Source of the DNA: CAMWXW01 sp051650105
Lineage (GTDB): Bacteria > Desulfobacterota > Desulfovibrionia > Desulfovibrionales > Desulfovibrionaceae
DNA: 26,979 nucleotides
Assembly (NCBI GenBank): GCA_051650105.1
Contig: JBOFIJ010000005.1
Coordinates: 1 to 26,979, forward strand
Direction: 5' to 3'
How positions within the stretch are numbered: position 1 is the first letter of the stretch; each line of letters opens with the position of its first letter. Shown piece after piece: positions 23,941 through 26,979 of this stretch. Made by a program: the position numbers and the translations under genes. The notes under the pieces were generated by a model that worked only from the letters and a program-made list of their open reading frames with translations, was not told the DNA's origin and searched no databases.

Positions 23941-26730
23941 ATGCTTATAAATCATCATTCAAAGAATAGAGGCTCTGAGTGGAGACAGTGGGATTTACAT
24001 GTTCATAGCCCAGCCTCACAGCTTGAACCATATAATGGAAACTATGAAGACTTTATTAAGCAATTATCCTCTGCAGAAGCAAAAGTTATTGGAATTAATG
24101 ATTATTATTCCATTGAGGGGTATAAAGAGATTATTTCGAGAATAGATAATATTAAGGATGAAAATTCTAAAGAAATAAAAAGAGCACTTGAAAATATTCA
24201 GCAAAACAAGACATTATTCCCCGTTGTTGAATTACGCATGAATAATATTATTATCGCAAAGAATAGTTCCCAAAAAGCTATAGATTTTCATATTATTTTT
24301 AATAATAAAAATGAAGAGAAATATTTGGAAAGTATAGTCACATTTATTAAGGGATTAAAAGATGGATTGAAGCAACCTATTTGTTCAAGCTATGGTACGG
24401 ATGACATTAAGGGGCTTACAGTAGATTACGATGCTTGTCTTAAGGAGCTTAAAGGAAATGACATTTTGAAAACTAATCATCTGATATGGCTTCCATATAA
24501 TGAATACGGTGGTATTGATCCTATTCCTTCAGATGAATTGATAAAACAACATTTTATAAAGAGAGCAGATATTCTTGGTTCTTCAAACCAAAAACAGCGA
24601 GATTTTTTTCTGTGGAAATGTGAAAAATGGACAGAAGAACAGTATAGGGAATGGTTAGGTGTTAAAAAGCCCTGTATTAAGGGAAGCGACTCTCATAAAA
24701 AAGAGTATCCTATTGGCTGTTTACAGGATGAAAAGTCTAATCCAATGGAAAAATACTGTTGGATAAAAGCAGAACCAACATTTGAAGGCTTAAAACAAAT
24801 TGTATATGAGCCAGAGGGACGTGTTAGAATAGAAAGGGAAGAGCCAGAGTGCGGTAAAAGTGGATATAACATTGTGGATTCAATAACAATAAAACATAAG
24901 GACTTTGTAGATAATACAATATATTTTAATAAAAACCTTAATGTAATTATAGGTGGGCGTTCTAGTGGGAAATCCTTGTTCTTAAGTATTCTTGCAGCTA
25001 AGCTGAAGGGTGAAAAGGATACAACAACAGTAAGTAAGTATGATAATGATTATTTTAATGAAATAGTAAAAGCTACTATAGTAGGTATGAAAGATTCAGT
25101 TACTTCAGAAGAAAACAGTAGTGTAGTAGACTTCATGCCTCAAGGGTATATACACACTCTTGTTTCAAGCAAGAAAGATGATTTACAAAAAAGGCTTTCA
25201 GATATTATAAAAGAAGATAAAGATAATAGTGCTATATTGAATAATATTGATGGTAAGTTAGGTGAGGAAAAAGAAAAGCGTAAAAAGATTTTTGATACAC
25301 TCTATATAATTAAGAAAGAGAAGCAAGACATACAAGAGAAGATAGGCAAGCTTCCCACAAAGAAACAAGTTGATGAAGAAATAACAAAACTAAAAAAGAC
25401 GTTGAGTACACTAACAACAAGCCTGACTGAAGAAAATATAAATATATTGAATGACTTTGAAGATGCATTGTCATTCTATGTAAAAGAGATTGAATTAAAG
25501 GAAAACCTAGAAGCACAGCTAAATAAGGTGAAAAATTGTTTAAATTTTCAAGATTTTGAGCTTTCTTTTGAAAATGATGACATGCAAAGGACATTACAAG
25601 CAAAGTATAAAGAAATAATGAAAAATGCAAAAAGTGCTTGGTGTACATATATTAATGAAGAGAAGGATAAACTTACTGCAAACAAAAATGAGTTCATGCA
25701 AAACAAAAAAGAAATTGAAGAGAACGATGAATACAAAACATTAAAAGCAGAACGTGAAAAATCTACTCAGTATCTAATTGTGGATACAAAATTAAAGGAA
25801 GAAGAAAAAAAATTGCAGGAGATTGAAAGCCTAACAAAAAAGCTAGAAGAATTAGATAAATGTAGTAATAGCAATATTAAACAATTATGCTCTTTAATAC
25901 AAAATATGCAAAAATGCTACAATAGTTTACAAAATGTTCATAAAAAGTCATTAGAGACAACTATAACAATTGAAGCAGAATATGTATTTAAAGATGATGT
26001 TCTGGCTAGTACGCTATCCGAATATCTTCATGCAACAAATATTAATAATAAAGGATTAAAGAGCAATGAAGATACAAATGAAAACCGAACATGGAAAATA
26101 CATACTTTAGAGGATTATAAGAATGCATTGGATGAATTATGTACTTTTATTTATCAAGAAAAATATACTCTAAAAAAGAATAAAGACTATCAAGACTTAT
26201 TTCAAGCATTATTAGTGAATATAGATAGGTATTTTGGTATTGTGTATAGAATTTATGAAAATGACAATGGTAATAAGGAGCCTTTTGAAATGATGTCTGA
26301 AGGGAAACAGGGTATTGTATTTCTGAAGGTTTTATTAGAATTTGAGCGTAATGCACAATATCCACTACTGTTAGATCAACCAGAAGATGATTTAGATAAT
26401 AGGTCTATTTATACTGAATTAGTTAGATATATAAAACAGAAGAAAATTGAACGGCAAATATTTATTGTAACGCACAATGCGAATGTAGTTTTAGGCACAG
26501 ATGCAGAACACGTAATTGTTGCAAATCAGCATGGTAGTACAACCCCTAATAAAGAGAATAAAAAGTTTCAATATGTTTCTGGTGCAATAGAAAATACATG
26601 TAAAGATGAAACAAACAGTAGTGTTTTATTAAAAAAATGTATACGAGAGTATTTCTGTGATATTTTAGAAGGAGGAGAAGAAGCTTTTAAAGAACGAGAA
26701 CATAAATATGCACTAAAAGCTACCAAATAA
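23941..26730 (+). CDS. PHP-domain, SMC/ABC-type ATPase (TrlF-like), probable defence protein
   Basis: The 929-residue product begins with a PHP-type phosphoesterase region: WRQWDLHVHSPASQLEPYNG (HxH at about 20), VIGINDYYSIEGY, and GSDSHKKEYPIGC (about 249-261). An ABC/SMC ATPase follows: Walker A NVIIGGRSSGKSLFLS (about 333-348), a long Lys/Glu-rich coiled coil (about 430-680), signature-like MSEGKQGI (about 784), Walker B and D-loop LLLDQPEDDLDN (about 808-819), and switch THN (about 843). The arrangement fits the TrlF family named from memory. Relatives with nuclease-like domains on SMC-type ATPases are often antiphage systems, and the R-M neighbour fits. The ATG at 23941 is chosen because GGAGG lies seven bases upstream; a start 33 bases earlier lacks a site. 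The gene looks intact. The PHP substrate is unknown. Confidence 0.8.
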   Translation: MLINHHSKNRGSEWRQWDLHVHSPASQLEPYNGNYEDFIKQLSSAEAKVIGINDYYSIEGYKEIISRIDNIKDENSKEIKRALENIQQNKTLFPVVELRMNNIIIAKNSSQKAIDFHIIFNNKNEEKYLESIVTFIKGLKDGLKQPICSSYGTDDIKGLTVDYDACLKELKGNDILKTNHLIWLPYNEYGGIDPIPSDELIKQHFIKRADILGSSNQKQRDFFLWKCEKWTEEQYREWLGVKKPCIKGSDSHKKEYPIGCLQDEKSNPMEKYCWIKAEPTFEGLKQIVYEPEGRVRIEREEPECGKSGYNIVDSITIKHKDFVDNTIYFNKNLNVIIGGRSSGKSLFLSILAAKLKGEKDTTTVSKYDNDYFNEIVKATIVGMKDSVTSEENSSVVDFMPQGYIHTLVSSKKDDLQKRLSDIIKEDKDNSAILNNIDGKLGEEKEKRKKIFDTLYIIKKEKQDIQEKIGKLPTKKQVDEEITKLKKTLSTLTTSLTEENINILNDFEDALSFYVKEIELKENLEAQLNKVKNCLNFQDFELSFENDDMQRTLQAKYKEIMKNAKSAWCTYINEEKDKLTANKNEFMQNKKEIEENDEYKTLKAEREKSTQYLIVDTKLKEEEKKLQEIESLTKKLEELDKCSNSNIKQLCSLIQNMQKCYNSLQNVHKKSLETTITIEAEYVFKDDVLASTLSEYLHATNINNKGLKSNEDTNENRTWKIHTLEDYKNALDELCTFIYQEKYTLKKNKDYQDLFQALLVNIDRYFGIVYRIYENDNGNKEPFEMMSEGKQGIVFLKVLLEFERNAQYPLLLDQPEDDLDNRSIYTELVRYIKQKKIERQIFIVTHNANVVLGTDAEHVIVANQHGSTTPNKENKKFQYVSGAIENTCKDETNSSVLLKKCIREYFCDILEGGEEAFKEREHKYALKATK

Positions 26731-26780
26731 TATTGATTTTTACTATGGATTGGAATAGAAAGATTGGTATATAAGCATTG

Positions 26781-26979
26781 TTACTCTTCTTTCTCCTCAT
26801 CTTCTTCACTCCATTCAAAATCAGGGTTTCCTGTAATATGCCAATTAAAAAGCATATCAAGGTCTTCTTTTGCTATATGTTTTTTGTCTACTATATGTTT
26901 TTGGATATTGTTAGAAACTCCTCGTACTCTTCTTTCATAGTTTCCAGAAAGTCTTTAAATATGCTATATTCATTTTCTG
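26781..26979 (-). pseudogene. 3' end of an unrecognised gene, possibly frameshifted
   Basis: A minus-strand frame ends VDKKHIAKEDLDMLFNWHIT, then GNPDFEWSEEDEEKEE and TAA at 26781-26783; it is closed upstream by a TAA at 26955-26957. A different frame entering from the window edge reads ENEYSIFKDFLETMKEEYEE and stops soon after. The two could be one acidic, helical protein joined by a one-base indel near 26880-26920. The gene runs off the window, converges on the PHP-ATPase gene and cannot be assigned. Confidence 0.45.

Overview
The window is strongly AT-rich, densely coded DNA using the standard code (TGG for Trp, TGA as a stop). It looks like an accessory region of a host-associated, probably intracellular or mucosal, low-GC bacterium. 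The evidence for that lifestyle is a 9.2-kb gene for a giant toxin-like protein with two YopT/LifA-type cysteine-protease domains and a clostridial-toxin-like pore-forming region. A remnant of a butanol-type iron alcohol dehydrogenase hints at past exchange with, or descent from, a fermentative anaerobe. I cannot name the genus from sequence alone; there is no rRNA, tRNA or core gene.

Layout. (1) 23-11443, plus strand: the giant toxin-like gene, then 54 bp later a 722-residue Cys- and Ser/Thr-rich membrane protein carrying three perfect 45-bp repeats. (2) About 11450-16710: a decayed zone. It holds an intact DUF4143-type ATPase with a good promoter, flanked by two copies of an imperfect repeat. 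Around it are fragments: a helicase/restriction piece, the C-terminal third of an iron alcohol dehydrogenase, a PD-(D/E)XK nuclease cut by one in-frame TAA, a small membrane protein broken at a run of seven A, and a possible end of a tnpB-type (IS200/IS605-like) element. (3) 16717-23486, minus strand: a compact type I restriction-modification operon in transcription order hsdM, rhuM, hsdS, hsdR. Every junction overlaps, and the promoter has a 14-bp palindrome in its spacer. rhuM carries a one-base frameshift. hsdS carries 12-bp tandem repeats in the spacer between its two recognition domains and a 21-bp direct repeat, both suited to changing specificity. (4) 23941-26730, plus strand, divergent from the operon: a large PHP-domain plus SMC/ABC-type ATPase resembling TrlF-family proteins, probably a second defence gene. 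(5) The window ends in the 3' part of an unrecognised minus-strand gene.

How it may work together. The left module looks like a virulence locus: a large effector that may cleave host targets with two proteases, next to a surface or inner-membrane protein. The right half is a defence island: a type I R-M system and an ATPase diverging from a shared control region that holds a palindrome and a 25-bp-spaced direct repeat. The middle is a junkyard of defence-type and metabolic fragments, as expected at an integration or recombination hot spot. The most novel object is the giant protein: tandem proteases with matching catalytic spacing, a pore-forming region, a possible nuclear-localisation-like motif, and more than 1000 C-terminal residues that match nothing I recognise.
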